Assembly: GCA_963576565.1 (NCBI GenBank)
Contig: OY755048.1
Span: 11,137,984 to 11,201,983, forward strand
From: Aspidapion aeneum
Taxonomy: Eukaryota > Arthropoda > Insecta > Coleoptera > Brentidae
DNA length: 64,000 nucleotides
Direction of reading: 5' to 3'
This document shows, piece after piece, positions 46,891-58,049 of this stretch. Within the stretch, counting starts at the first letter, position 1, and every line of letters starts with the position of its first letter. The notes below the pieces were generated by a model. That model ran no database searches, was not told the DNA's origin, and saw only the letters and a program-made list of their open reading frames with translations. The position numbers were made by a program, and so were the translations under genes.

Positions 46891-49225
46891 TACTGGCTAA
46901 ATGATTCGCGCTGGCGATACCTTTTTTTAAATCCGTCCGATAAATGAATTGGTATCAGATAAAATGTCCGTTTCAGCTGAGGCGTCATTAATTTAAGTGA
47001 AATTGGCAAACGGTAGCCTGTTATGTGTCCGAGCGTGGACCTATTTAAATATGCATGGTTTATCCAAGTGGACAATGCTCGGACATCATTACAGATTCAT
47101 GAAAACCATTCTCACTCGGCTCTATCTCGACTTTTGGCAAACTGCACTTGATTAAAACTAAAAAACAAGAATTGACCCTTGCGGGCTTTTGTTTAACTTC
47201 GGTTATCTCGCATCATTCGGGGGCTCGAAAGGGATCCGCATCACAGATTTCAAAAGAAAATATAGAAAAAGAACTTTCTATAGATCACGTAACGTATTTG
47301 GTGAAGGATTACCATCGTGGTTCGCACCTATGTTTAATAATCTTGCATCTAATATTCGTCGTTTGGTTCAAAACAAAACATAGAAAAATAAATTATATAG
47401 ATCACCTAATGTATTTGGTAAAGGATAACTATTTTTCTTCGTATCTATGTTTCAAAATCTAACATCTGAACACAACCAATATTCGACGCTTGATTTCTAA
47501 TGTTGCAAGTGTTTTGTTATTGGAGCCAAACTTGAAATTGTAACTAAACAGCTAAGCACTTTTTTTTTCAGGGTCTTAAGGAAAAATCTTGCATAAGACG
47601 CCCGGTCTACTTTTCTGTTAGAGTCATTTCTCTTCTACCAGAAAAGCCAGAGAGTGTAGCATTTCTACTAAATAAAACCTCTGGTTTCTGACTTTAGTGA
47701 GCAACCATTTATGCCGATGACTACCCAAAAAGTAAATTTTTAAGAAATTATGGAATATGTAAACTTTTTTAAGAAATCTTGAATTTTTTCTTGTTTTAGT
47801 AAGTCATCTTTGGCCAATGGACATGACACAAAAAAACAAAAGACAAAAATGAACGGCGTGAACCCTGGAATTGATTGAGATTTTCGTTATTTATGCGCTA
47901 TACTTAATACGCCCCACAGGGTCTGGCCGACACCATTGTTTAACAGACAAGAGTGACATACGTCTCGAGAATTACCGTGCGTTTAAAAGCCCTGCCTGGA
48001 AAATTGACCATTCCATTTAAAACCCCCTTTGTTGGGAAAATTTGCGTCCAACGATTTTATGAATAGACCCGTGCTTTATATTTCTTCCGTATTGAATGTG
48101 TTATAAAGTACCGCTGTCAACAATTACAATGTCTTTGTAAACAGATTATAATAGTAAATAAGCATATTTAAAACTTCCAATACAAGAGTGGTACATATGG
48201 TCCCTAAATCCTAGCTTAGATCTATTGGGAATTATACCAAGTCTTGTGTTTCTAGGTTTCTCCTTATCTATCTTCTTTTCTGCGATTTGTACGCAGGATT
48301 TCCCTGCGCGGTTCATCTGGGCACTAAGGGTTGGATTGTTTAGAGAGTATGGTATGAGATAGATTCTCGAGTCTACCAGCAAATCAAATGCACCTTTAAA
48401 AATACTAGGGCCTGTTGCTTTGGCTTTAGAAGGGTTAATGTGCGATATTTGTGTTGCGTGATGTGGCAAAGTAAAAAGACCCTCGGATAATGTTCCAACA
48501 TACCTACAATGATAATCAGCATATGGACGAAGATCATAAACAAAACAAAGCTACATTTAATATCCTACGCAATCGTGCAAATATAATCCTTACCTTCAAA
48601 ATCTCTGTTAAATCGTCCAAGAACAAAACCGTAACAAGGTTTAAAAGCGAGAAAACGCTCGTTCGTGTAATCTGGGAAATTGCATTTTAGTTTTAAAAGT
48701 TTGGCAATAATCACATCTAAAGTGTGACGCGAGTGTGTCTCAGGAAATGAGTCCTTGGAAAACATTTCTCATTACATTTTCCGTGGCAGGCGGGGGTCGG
48801 GAAAAAGCTCGTTGTCGTCAGAAATGATGCGCCGCAACAAGAATTAGGAAAAGCTCATCAGCAATAAACAGTCGTCGAGTCTAACTTCGTTAGGCCTCTT
48901 AATTACGTAACCCGTTCACACAATATTTGCGAGGGTACATTAAAATATTTCATTTATTTCGGCGGCTGCCTCAAAATGGACACATCATCTTCATTATCTA
49001 ACTGATAACGCGACGCTTTACTCATTCAGTTGATTAAATAATTTCACTCCGAGGTATTTTGATCTTCCTTAATTTTTTCTTAGCTTGTTAGAAAGGGGAA
49101 ATGTCTTGTGCGAAATGATACCCTTTTCTGGATGAAAACCATTTAAACCGAAATATACAATTTGCGAAAAGTCTTAAGTACGCAAAATTTCTTATTGACA
49201 AGAAAGAATATCGTCTTGAGGAAAA
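46891..49225. other. 2.3 kb, mostly unrecognised; short tandem duplication at 47250-47490
   Basis: A ~118-bp unit occurs twice (47253-47370 and 47370-47490). Both copies carry ATAGAAAAA followed by ..TATAGATCAC.TAA.GTATTTGGT-like text and TATGTTT.A. Read in one frame the units encode similar peptides (YRSRNVFGEG and YRSPNVFGKG), which may be a decayed repeat protein or chance. A 107-codon minus-strand frame (48146-48469) has no recognised motif. Confidence 0.4.
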
Positions 49226-49229
49226 TTCA

Positions 49230-49520
49230 AGACAAAAATTTTATGTTTTTTCCTTATTTTTAGTTTCTTTTGTATTTATCAGATGACGCTACTTCTAAAA
49301 ACAACCACTTGGCAAACATTTCTCTCAGTGACAATATAAAATTTAAAATCATTGATTTGACTTTGCATAATTGCCTAATTTGGCTCTTTCTTCTTCCGAT
49401 AGATTCCTTTGGGAAAAATAATTAATTACCTCTCAATACTTCTTCTTTCCCAATAGGCTTTGGAACCTCTTGGGTGCAAAGCTCTAAAGCCACCAATAGA
49501 AAAAATGGAAGACAAACAAA
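49230..49520. repeat. Diverged copy of the 16.5-17.4 kb inverted-repeat family
   Basis: TAGTTTCTTTTGTATTTATC with AGATGACGCTACTTCT matches 17028-17055. GGAACCTCTTGGGTGCAAAG followed by a CCACCAATAGAAAAAATGG phrase is a relative of the direct repeats at 16720 and 17312. Too decayed to define ends. Confidence 0.45.
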
Positions 49521-51428
49521 ATCATTCTACACGATAGCCACAAAATGTGTTGATTTGTGACTCACGAATCCTACTAGAATTTACGTGCAATATTTAAGAC
49601 ATCGCATCGCTAGGTGAAAGCTTGTAAAGGAATAAGCTTTGTTAACCTAGCTTAGTTGTTATCGTGTTTATAGTTCCAAAAAGGGCTTAACTGGAAAAGA
49701 TAAAGGAAATTAATTACAATAATGGAGGCTTTCTTCAGGTTGATGGTATATCTTAGAAAGCGGCTTTGATATGGATTTGTTCACACGTAGGACAATTACG
49801 ACGGGCACTAAATTCTCTTTGATGGGGCCCACTATAATATGCAGATCAGCGCCCGTACTTAGCGAGTTAGTTCCCATTTAATTATCAGAACGGGCGCCGG
49901 CCATTAGCCAAAACTGCTTGAGGATTGTAATTAGACTAACCCGAGAGAATCACTGTTGATAAATTTGACATGCATTGTTAGAAGGACACTGATAAAGGGA
50001 ACGGTTTTACTTAAGAACTTTACGGGAACGGAGAATCTCGGACATTCAAATGAGGATATTTGGTTACATTTGTCAGCATCACCGAGATATATTAACTTGA
50101 AGTTAAATTATTATCAGACCAGGACTGAGTTTTACTTTACTGTAAATTGCGCTCAAGGTGAACAAAGATAAGCATACAACTCCAAGGCCATAAAATTATC
50201 CAAATCTACTTTAAATTTCAAAATAAAGAAAAACATTTTATTATGTTTATGGTCTAGTGTTTGGAGAATCCAAACAGATGTACAGATGAAGCTGCTAGGA
50301 AGAAATTACTTCTCCTAACAGGAATAAATAAAAGATATAAGCGGATGAGAAAGCACATAATTTAGTGAAAAACGAGAATAAATTTATTGATAAAACTACA
50401 GCATCTTATATGAGAGATCGGGTTATGCGCTTAAAGAAAGCAACATGTGATGAGATTAGCAAATATTAAGGAGGAGCATGTGTTGTGCCTCTACAATAGA
50501 TTGATGTTATAGATGTTAAAAGAATGATAATGTAGAAGATGTTCCCAAAAATAATATTTTAAAATGAGAACTTGGTAAAGACAGATTAAATTAGAATGGA
50601 AAGAAATTGTTACTGCAGCAAAACATTTAAAGAAATAAATGGCGCCAGTAGGCACGTACAGCCATCCATAAGACTTAGTCTTTCATATTTATGTATATAT
50701 TTGTATACCTTTTCTTAAATGTAATTCAGAGTCTAACCTCATTTTGCTAGCTGCCTTGGTTCTCGAATTATGATTTTTTAAAGTATTTAAAGTCTTCTAC
50801 ATCCCCTTGCAACCCTCGCCACCACAAAAATTAAATGGCCTTATCCAGGGGTATCGCGAAATTTTTTTGGTAAATTTAGTTAAAATCGGTTTTTGAGTTA
50901 TCTTATCCCAGAGAGACAAACACCATCACTAAATCAGAAAAAGGTTTTTTTGACAATCAACAAAACGCAATGTTACTAGTTTGGGTTTTTTTTGCACGGT
51001 TCCATGCAAACATATTATATAAAACCATAAGTGTAATATAACAGGTTGATGCAAAAGAAGGGGCAGAACCAAATAATCCAAAAATTATACACGTAAATTT
51101 TGGTTAAAATTATATTTCTAAAATGTCAAAATTTAAAATATTTGTAGAGTAATACAATGAAAGCTACTCAAAATTGAAAGCAGAATTGTCCTGCGTATTA
51201 CCGTTTTTGAGAAATTTGGCAAAAACTCGTTACTATCAATCTCAAATATCAAGGCGTCGCTACGCTACTTTATATTACTATTATAATCAGACACCGAGAA
51301 AAAATCTCCATTGAAATTGACTGCGAATGAATCTTTTAATCAATTTGTGACAACTAGGTTTTACTCTAGCTGCTTTCGTTTTTGAGATAAATACAATTTT
51401 CATTTTTCAAAAATTTTGACTGGTAAAC
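49521..51428. other. 1.9 kb without recognisable gene; fragment of dispersed repeat at 50655
   Basis: GCACGTACAGCCATCCATAA with a GACTTAGTC extension (50655-50685) matches 15703-15730. An AAAATCGGTTTTTGAGTTAT phrase at 50881-50900 is the same type of transposon tail motif as in the foldback family. No coding sequence was identified. Confidence 0.4.
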
Positions 51429-52380
51429 TTGTTGCTTTTCCTGCAGGATGATCTTGTGGTGATAATGTTTTTTTTTAAACAAGTAATTGAGAAAAGGAGT
51501 GCCAGAAATATACAGACTCATGTTACCTTTGTAGACCTACATAAAGCATATGATACCGTTCCAGTAGAAAAATTATGGACAGTGTCAGAGCACACTAATA
51601 TCAATCATGCATACATAAAAGCGATAAAACAACTATACAAAGGCTCAAAATCTTAATTTTAATTTGTAAATCGACTTTCCAAAGAATTCCTGGTAACCAA
51701 ACGCTTAAGACAAGGATGTTGTGTCTCTCCAACTCTTTTTAAAATATATATCGCAGTAGCTCTAAAAAACTAGAAACATAAAGTACACGGCATGAGAATA
51801 CAACTTAGCGACCGATTTACCAAATACACACTAGCGTTGGCTGACGACCAAGTAATTGTAGCCAATGATAAATAAGACATGGAGTCTATAATGAGAAAGT
51901 TAACAAATGAATACCAAAAGTGGGGGTTAACAGTGAACATGGACAAGACACAGTACTTATGTATTGGAAACGAATCAAGTAAGTTAGAACTAGAAGATGC
52001 AATAAGTGTCACATTTGGTAAGACAGTAACAGATTGTAAAGAACTGGAAAAAAGAATAGTAAAAGCAAAAAAGGTTATTGGATATCTTAACAGTGGTTTA
52101 TGGAGCAGAGAGATGAAAAAGAATGTTAAATTTAACATATTTGAAACAATGTTGAAAAGCACGCTGTTGTATGGAATAGATACTTGTCGCGTAGAAATAT
52201 ACAAAACGAAAATGGAAAGTTCTGAATTGCATGCAATAAGATCAATGAGAATACCTAGAACAGATCATATAAGAAATGAGATCATAAAAGAAAGAATGGG
52301 AATCGAGGGAAGCATAACGGATGACATCACTAAAAGACAACTGATATGGTCCTACGCTATGGATGGCTAAAAATATACCA
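51429..52380 (+). pseudogene. LINE reverse transcriptase (family A), longest copy
   Basis: The first part (51480-51656) reads THVTFVDLHKAYDTVPVEKL, the block with the first catalytic Asp. It continues after a stop with RLRQGCCVSPTLFKIYI (the Q-G-C-x-S-P motif) and YTLALADDQVIVAND with the Asp pair. The 163-codon frame 51879-52370 covers the thumb and connection: KWGLTVNMDKTQYLCIG, VKAKKVIGYLNSGLWS, KSTLLYGIDTC. The AHV/GHVQRM-type 3' tail seen in shorter copies is lost near 52375. Two stops interrupt it. The other three copies in the window (4.6, 10.8, 17.9 kb) are truncated relatives. RTE-like by motif pattern; clade not certain. Confidence 0.85.
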
Positions 52381-52773
52381 AGACAGGTTGGAAGGATTAA
52401 GCGGAGAAAAACCAAATTGTTTTCATTAACTCATCTAAGTCCGGTTCTGATGTTTGACACTTTGCATAAACACTTAAGATACACAAGCTTTGCAACAAGT
52501 TTAGCTGTGTCCTCGCTCATGAATATACACTATACTACTATACATATAGCGTCCTAACGGAATTGTCCCTTGAGTATTACAGATCTATTAAATCACGCTG
52601 CTTCCATTAACTAAAAGGCCACTCAAGATATATTTTAGTAGTTTTGAGATGCTTTGAAACTATGTTATCAAATGTAAGATTCCTACCTAACTTGAGGAAG
52701 GGAAAGTATTAATTCTGGAATATTCAATGAATTTATCACAGCTAATAAAGACTTAATCATAACAAAAACATTT
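52381..52773. other. Spacer without recognisable gene
   Basis: Nothing recognised between the LINE remnant and the 276-bp repeat. Confidence 0.4.
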
Positions 52774-53049
52774 CCACCAGTATTTACTAAGACCTTAAGA
52801 CTTAGCATTGTAGACCGGGTTTAAGTATCAAGTCTATAGACTTGATACCCACCGGTTTAAGTGTATTTTTTTAATACTCACAGGTCAAATAACTGCAAAG
52901 ATTTGGTTCACCCTAATGTGCAATATGATAGTAAGCATTTCTCAGTGAGTTTCATCTCATATAAATACAAATTAACTTTAGAAATAAAGAAAAACCACAT
53001 AAAAATTTTGTAACCAAATGTCATTTTTTGGAAACTTAGTCCGTCCAGT
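52774..53049 (+). repeat. 276-bp repeat, left copy of an inverted pair
   Basis: The exact inverted counterpart is 60181-60456; by eye about six of 276 positions differ. The outer end starts CCACCAGTATTTACTAAGAC and the inner end is ACTTAGTCCGTCCAGT. It contains a perfect 24-bp palindrome (52825-52848, GTATCAAG..CTTGATAC). No open frame of its own. Both copies stop sharply at the same bases, so they are true repeat ends, possibly long terminal inverted repeats of a 7.7-kb element. Confidence 0.85.
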
Positions 53050-53050
53050 C

Positions 53051-53501
53051 CCCCTGAGGGGTGGTTTAAAGTTCGAAAAACAATAGAAATAATCCATGAT
53101 TGACAAAAAAACTTACATACAAAAATATTCAAAGCTAAATAATACATAAATAACTTAAAACTAAACCTGCAAATGTCACTAGAAAATGTCGAATAAAAAC
53201 GGTGTAAGTCAGTATCAGCTGCCAGCTATATTTTACATGTTAATTTTTTAGACAAGTTAGCGACGATTAAACCGATGGTCGATTGTTTTAGGGAATGAGT
53301 AATTGAAAAGGGATTCTAATATATCTTGTGCTTTTTACAGTATTTAAATATTGATACGTATTTAATACGGTAATGCATGTACAGATGTAGTTTTAAGTTA
53401 TTTATGTATTATTTAGCTTTGAATATTTTTGTATGTAAGTTTTTTTTGTTAATCATGGATTATTTCTATTGTTTTTCGAACTTTAAACCACCCATCAGGG
53501 G
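53051..53501. mobile_element. Foldback MITE with ~112-bp inverted arms
   Basis: The left arm 53051-53162 and right arm 53389-53501 are near-perfect reverse complements, from CCCTGAGGGGTGGTTTAAAG to ATTATTTAGC and AACTTAAAAC; the loop is 226 bp. No coding frame beyond a 79-codon arm shadow. It abuts the 276-bp repeat at one base distance, so it was probably inserted there. Confidence 0.85.
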
Positions 53502-53521
53502 TTGTACTACAATTTGAGACT

Positions 53522-53556
53522 ATTAGCTCACACTACTACTATACTATAGTCAAAGA
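53522..53556. repeat. Solo tip of the foldback hairpin family
   Basis: TAGCTCACACTACTACTATA followed by CTATAGTCAAA matches the inner end of the right arm at 59546-59566 (reverse complement). It lacks the rest of the element. Confidence 0.5.
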
Positions 53557-53559
53557 AAT

Positions 53560-54700
53560 TCAAGGAACCCTAGAAGACGCATCCCCATTATTTAATACGC
53601 AAATTCATTCATCATGCATGAAATCTCAGAAAATTTCGCCGAATCCTCGCAGGCAACACTGTAAGAGGTATAAAAGAGAAATCGATGAAAAACCATGGGC
53701 GTGCAGATTTTGTTGAAAATAAAATAAATATATTATAGACATTTTCCTATAAAATTTTTGCACCCAAAATTATAAAATTTAAATAAGTGTAAAATATTAC
53801 CGGTACAGCTTTGACCGCCATTCTATTTTTACAGAATTAATTTTTTTATCGATTTATAATATTAGAAATCAATAACTTATTTACAGCTGGTAATATCCGT
53901 AGTTTTGATTTTTATTATTTTTCCCTAAAGATAAGAAATCTACTTTATATTATTTTTTTCTGGATACAGAAAAGTGTTACTTTAATCCCTAAAATTTAAA
54001 ACACAGGTAAAAGTGTTTCTTTTTATTTCAAATTGTCAAAGGTGTTTTTTTAGCTTTTTACTCTTTCACCTTGGTAATACATTGCTCTTAGTAAATTTTT
54101 TACAGTAAGTAGATTTGTTCTGTTAAAAAAAGTCAAAAACTCCGAATTATATACTCAGACCTTGAGATATTTATCAAAATTTTTGCATCAGGATTTAAAG
54201 AGTCTATTTGATCCCCTAGTGTACAGGGTGCATTTTCGACACTTTTGGGTGTTTTCGGTTTCTATGTTTATAATATTGATATGCGATGTTTACCATCATT
54301 ATTCTCTTCAAATTAAAGCACACTAAGGTGTAGTCGTTTTTTCTTCAATCTTCTCTAGAAGTTCCCGAAACCACCCAAATGATAAAAATGGGACAGCCTA
54401 TATTTATAATATAGATTTTTTCTTATATTTTATCAGCAAAACTCTTGCCTCGAAATAAAAAGCACTCATTGGTTTATTTTACCAAAATCCATTCATTAGT
54501 TTATTAAACTCTAGCAATTAGTTTTTTTAGAAAATATTTGGTATGAGTCTGTGTTTTTTTACATTTGCAAATGTTAAAAACTATGACTTATTCAGTTTTA
54601 TCAACAAAATACTTTTGATTTCCATAAAAAAATCTATTTAATTTTTATTTTCCAAATAAAATAAAAATTAAAATTTATTATTTATAATTAAGTGATTATT
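53560..54700. other. 1.1 kb without recognisable gene
   Basis: Very A+T-rich. TACAGGGTGCATTTTCGACA at 54225-54244 resembles a MITE tip but no partner was found. Confidence 0.4.
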
Positions 54701-54703
54701 ATA

Positions 54704-55357
54704 CAGGGTGTCCCATAACTTAGGCGCCGTAGTGCAGCAGGTGATAGAGGAGGTTATTTCCAAGAAAAAAGTTTATATAACATGGGGTCAACATTCATCT
54801 GTTTTTAAGATATAGGATTTTTAAAGAGGAGTGGGTGAAAACCGGTTATACAAAAAAAAATCTGTGACAGCCAGCTGAATACTCAGCTAATTGTGATTAA
54901 AAAATGTGGTACTCCTTTTTTGATAATATTACAAGTGGAGGAGGTACGGGCTGTCAAAATAACCTCGAAAATGTATAAAAAATAATATTTTTTTTAAAAT
55001 TAATTTTTGCTTTCTCTTTTAAAAAATATCAATAATATTTTATTATTATGTCTCGCTAGAGACTTGTTTTTATTAACAAAAAATATTTAAAAAACATTGC
55101 ATTTAATATGGCATTCATAAAAGTTCATACCAAAAAAATAGTATTTTCTAAAAAAATTGACTGACTAACTTTTTTCAAATTAATTTCAATTTACTGCTTT
55201 TGTTCTAATACAAGACTACCCAATTTCATATTTTTACTGCGTTTTTTAAAAGTTATTATCACAAAAGTTAAAAAAATTGCCAACAACAAGTTTTTGATCA
55301 GACATGACCTCCTCTATCACTTGTTGGCCTATGCCCCCTAAGTTATGGGACACCCTA
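54704..55357. mobile_element. Tc1/mariner-type MITE, 654 bp
   Basis: The left end CAGGGTGTCCCATAACTTAG and the right end (read inward) TAGGGTGTCCCATAACTTAG continue with weaker pairing to GTGATAGAGGAGGT (about 51 bp). TA lies on both sides (54702-54703, 55358-55359). No transposase. The interior is A/T-rich. Confidence 0.8.
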
Positions 55358-55700
55358 TATATACAAACATTATTAAATTTGGCAAATATAAGAATTAAGA
55401 ACAATATTTTAATCCATTTCACTCAAGGCTCTCTTTTAATTAATCACCAGGGACTATGCAGTAAGTAAGTGAAAAGGAAGTTAAAACTCTTTTTTTTCTG
55501 TGTAAAAGTAGGTACTACCTTTTTTCTTCTTATAGTTATATTTGTTAATTCTAACTACTTTTTTACATCATTATATGATGATCGAACATCAAAAACAACC
55601 AGTGATAATATATTATGTATACTTTATAATAAAAAGAGATAGTTGAATATTTAACTACCAACCACTAGTAGTAAGTAGTTTTCTTAATTTGAACTAGTCT

Positions 55701-56262
55701 TTAACACCTGACCTTGGGCAAGGCATTTCGTACAAGATAGTGCCTACTAGGTGCTAAACGAACATACTGAGGATCAACGTGGTCAGAACAAAGAATGCCC
55801 ATTTTGACAGAATTTTCTCCTTATTAAGGCCAATAATCTCCCTCCAAAGCTCTCTCTTGTTTGGATCAGTGGGGAATCTAGTAAACTCATAAATTTGAAT
55901 ATTTTTAAAATGTTTAATAACTGTACAGTAGCATGACATAACATAACATTACAGAGTGAAAATGGTTGTTTACATAAGAAATATATTTTTTTTATATATT
56001 ATTGCCAGAATAAATTCAAAAACTTTTCCAAAAAAACCCAAACACTAGAGGTGGGAAAATAAGGGAATTTGCAACAATAAATAATGTTTCTTAAAACTTC
56101 TTTGTAAAATAAATCACTAATATTTTGTAAAAAAAGTTATAAACCACACCACTGTCTTACCAAATCGTAAACAATATGACGGTTTCTGGAAGAGATTCAA
56201 ACTTACCGGTGAAATGATAAATCCAGCCACTTCTCTTCACTTTTGTCACACTTCTTAGGCAT
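55701..56262 (-). pseudogene. THAP-domain gene fragment, two exons with intron
   Basis: Exon 1 (56262-56207) starts at a Met and reads MPKKCDKSEEKWLDLSFH plus two bases, then a donor GTAAGT. Joining it to an AG acceptor at 55879-55878 gives exon 2 from 55877: RFPTDPNKRELWREIIGL. SFHRFP is split exactly, and the phase-2 junction restores the hallmark Phe-Pro block of THAP zinc fingers. Further on, after a one-base frame slip near 55830, the strand reads GILCSDHVDPQYVRL and RNALPKV: C-S-D-H supplies the last Cys and His of the C2CH site and ALP the end of the domain. It stops at 55703-55701. Only one Cys is visible in exon 1 (a THAP needs two), so that exon has lost a few codons or another exon lies upstream. 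The 329-bp intron has a weak pyrimidine tract. Known role of the domain: sequence-specific DNA binding, including in P-type transposases; this copy is probably dead. Confidence 0.6.
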
Positions 56263-56399
56263 TTTTAAAGTTATTTAATAAAAAAAATCTTAATTTTGTG
56301 ATCAATATTGCAAAAAAATCAACGAAAACGCACGTTTATTCGGATAACCTCTCAAAGGCAACAATAAATGATGCAAGGGTGACGTTTGGTCTACATGGT

Positions 56400-57250
56400 T
56401 GCCGCTATTAATTTTTTTTCTGAAAAATAGCGAACAAAAATCAGTTTTTTGCATTTTACGCGTCGTAGGGCAAAATTTAATGTATGAGAAATATTACCCA
56501 TAGAATTCCCTACAATCGGTCTCCATAGTCTATAGGTCTACAACCACACGTTTAGAAGAAAATTTGAAAAAATTATGTTTTTTGCAATTTATGCAAAAAC
56601 GGTAAGTCATAAAAAAAAACTTTATTGACATAAAATGATCAAGACACAATTCTCTACAATGCGACAATGACAATTTACAGCTCTACAACCATATGTGTTG
56701 AAGACAGAGGGTGCCGAAAATGCCCATTATATACTTTTTTCGTTTTACGCAAAAACCATGTCATAGAGCTGTGACTCACATAGGTGAATTGTAGAGAATG
56801 GCGTCCTGGAGATTTCTTGTCTATAATGTGTTTTTCTAGGACCTACCGTTTTTACATAAAATAAAATAATAATTTTTGCAAATTTGGCGCCCTATATGTT
56901 CTACACGTAGTTGTAAACCTGTGGCCCAAAAGGAAAGAATGTAGAAAATTGTGTCCTTTAACATTTTATGTTTATAAAGTTTCTTTCTACGACTAAAAAA
57001 AACACAATTTTTGACAACTTAGCTGCCATCTACCTTCTAAACATGTCGTTGTAGACCTATAGACTATGGAGATTGATTGTGAAGACTCGTATGGGTAATA
57101 TTTCTCTTAAATAAAATTCTTCTCTACGACTTACCGTTTTTGTGTAAAATGCAAAAAACTGATTTTTGTCAATTTTGGTGCTCTCTATCTTCTATACATG
57201 TAAGTCTAGAGCTATAACCTTTAAGAAAAATTGTAAAGGAATTTTTGAAG
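56400..57250. repeat. Large imperfect palindromic array, centre ~56.8 kb
   Basis: CTCCATAGTCTATAGGTCTA (56520-56539) is matched in inverted order by TAGACCTATAGACTATGGAG (57055-57075). AAAAATCAGTTTTTTGCATT (56436) is matched by AATGCAAAAAACTGATTTTT (57150). Within each half a ~160-bp unit recurs with TCTACAACC, TTTTTGCGTAAAAC-like and TCTCTACAATT phrases. It could fold into a long hairpin. No open frame of interest. Confidence 0.65.
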
Positions 57251-57259
57251 TGTAAATTT

Positions 57260-57573
57260 CTTTAGGCGCGTTTAGCAGTTTTTGTGGGTACTGAATTGAA
57301 CTGAGCCGTCAGACTCGGCTATGTAACGCTCATTCGGGTGAAGTCGGCTCGAGTCGACTAACTGTGAGAGGAACATTCAGCGAGCAATATGATGATGCAG
57401 ATGAAGGCCAGTATTATTAATTTCGCCTTGTTAAAGTTTACACTTCTGCCATGTGGTCTTAAGCACACACAATTTTTTTTGTCAACAAAGGTTTTCTCTG
57501 CGACGTTCCATTTTCAAATCAAAACACTTTTTGAGTTTTCCAGAGTTGCCCAGGAGAGGGTTGTAGACTAATT

Positions 57574-57604
<31 letters not shown>

Positions 57605-58049
57605 AAGAAAATGTTTTTTTAACTTTCGTGATCAAAACATTTAACTTAAATTTATTTGGACTAAAAGCAAGAGTTATTTTTATACCGAAAACATTTGTAG
57701 TGAGAACAATAATTAATAGTTAAAAGTGCAGTTTAGTCATCTGGTTTTAATAACTTTTTAAATACCACCTAGGAAGACAAAACTAATAAACTATTTATGA
57801 ACTCTAACCTCACACCAAAGAAATTTAATTAAACTTACTTTCAGTTGAACGTTTTTCACACTTAAATGGAGTCCCGTTTTTTTAAGAAAACCGAAAACCA
57901 AATCAATATTTTAAACTGCGCATTCGCTACCGTACTTTTTCTTCTCACATAAAATACCTCCCTCTCAGCAGTGGTCGAGCATGTGTGAAGTTAGTAAGAG
58001 GAAGATAATTTTATGTGATCAGAAAAAGAGAGGTGCGCATGTGCAGTTT
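57260..58049. other. 800 bp without recognisable gene; AT microsatellite
   Basis: An (AT)n tract of about 26 bp lies at 57573-57598. The 60-codon plus-strand frame at 57389-57571 begins with hydrophobic residues but has no known motif. Confidence 0.4.

Noticed and set aside
48146..48469. 107-codon minus-strand frame
   Set aside because: Composition is protein-like, but no motif, no neighbours and no flanking signals support a gene.
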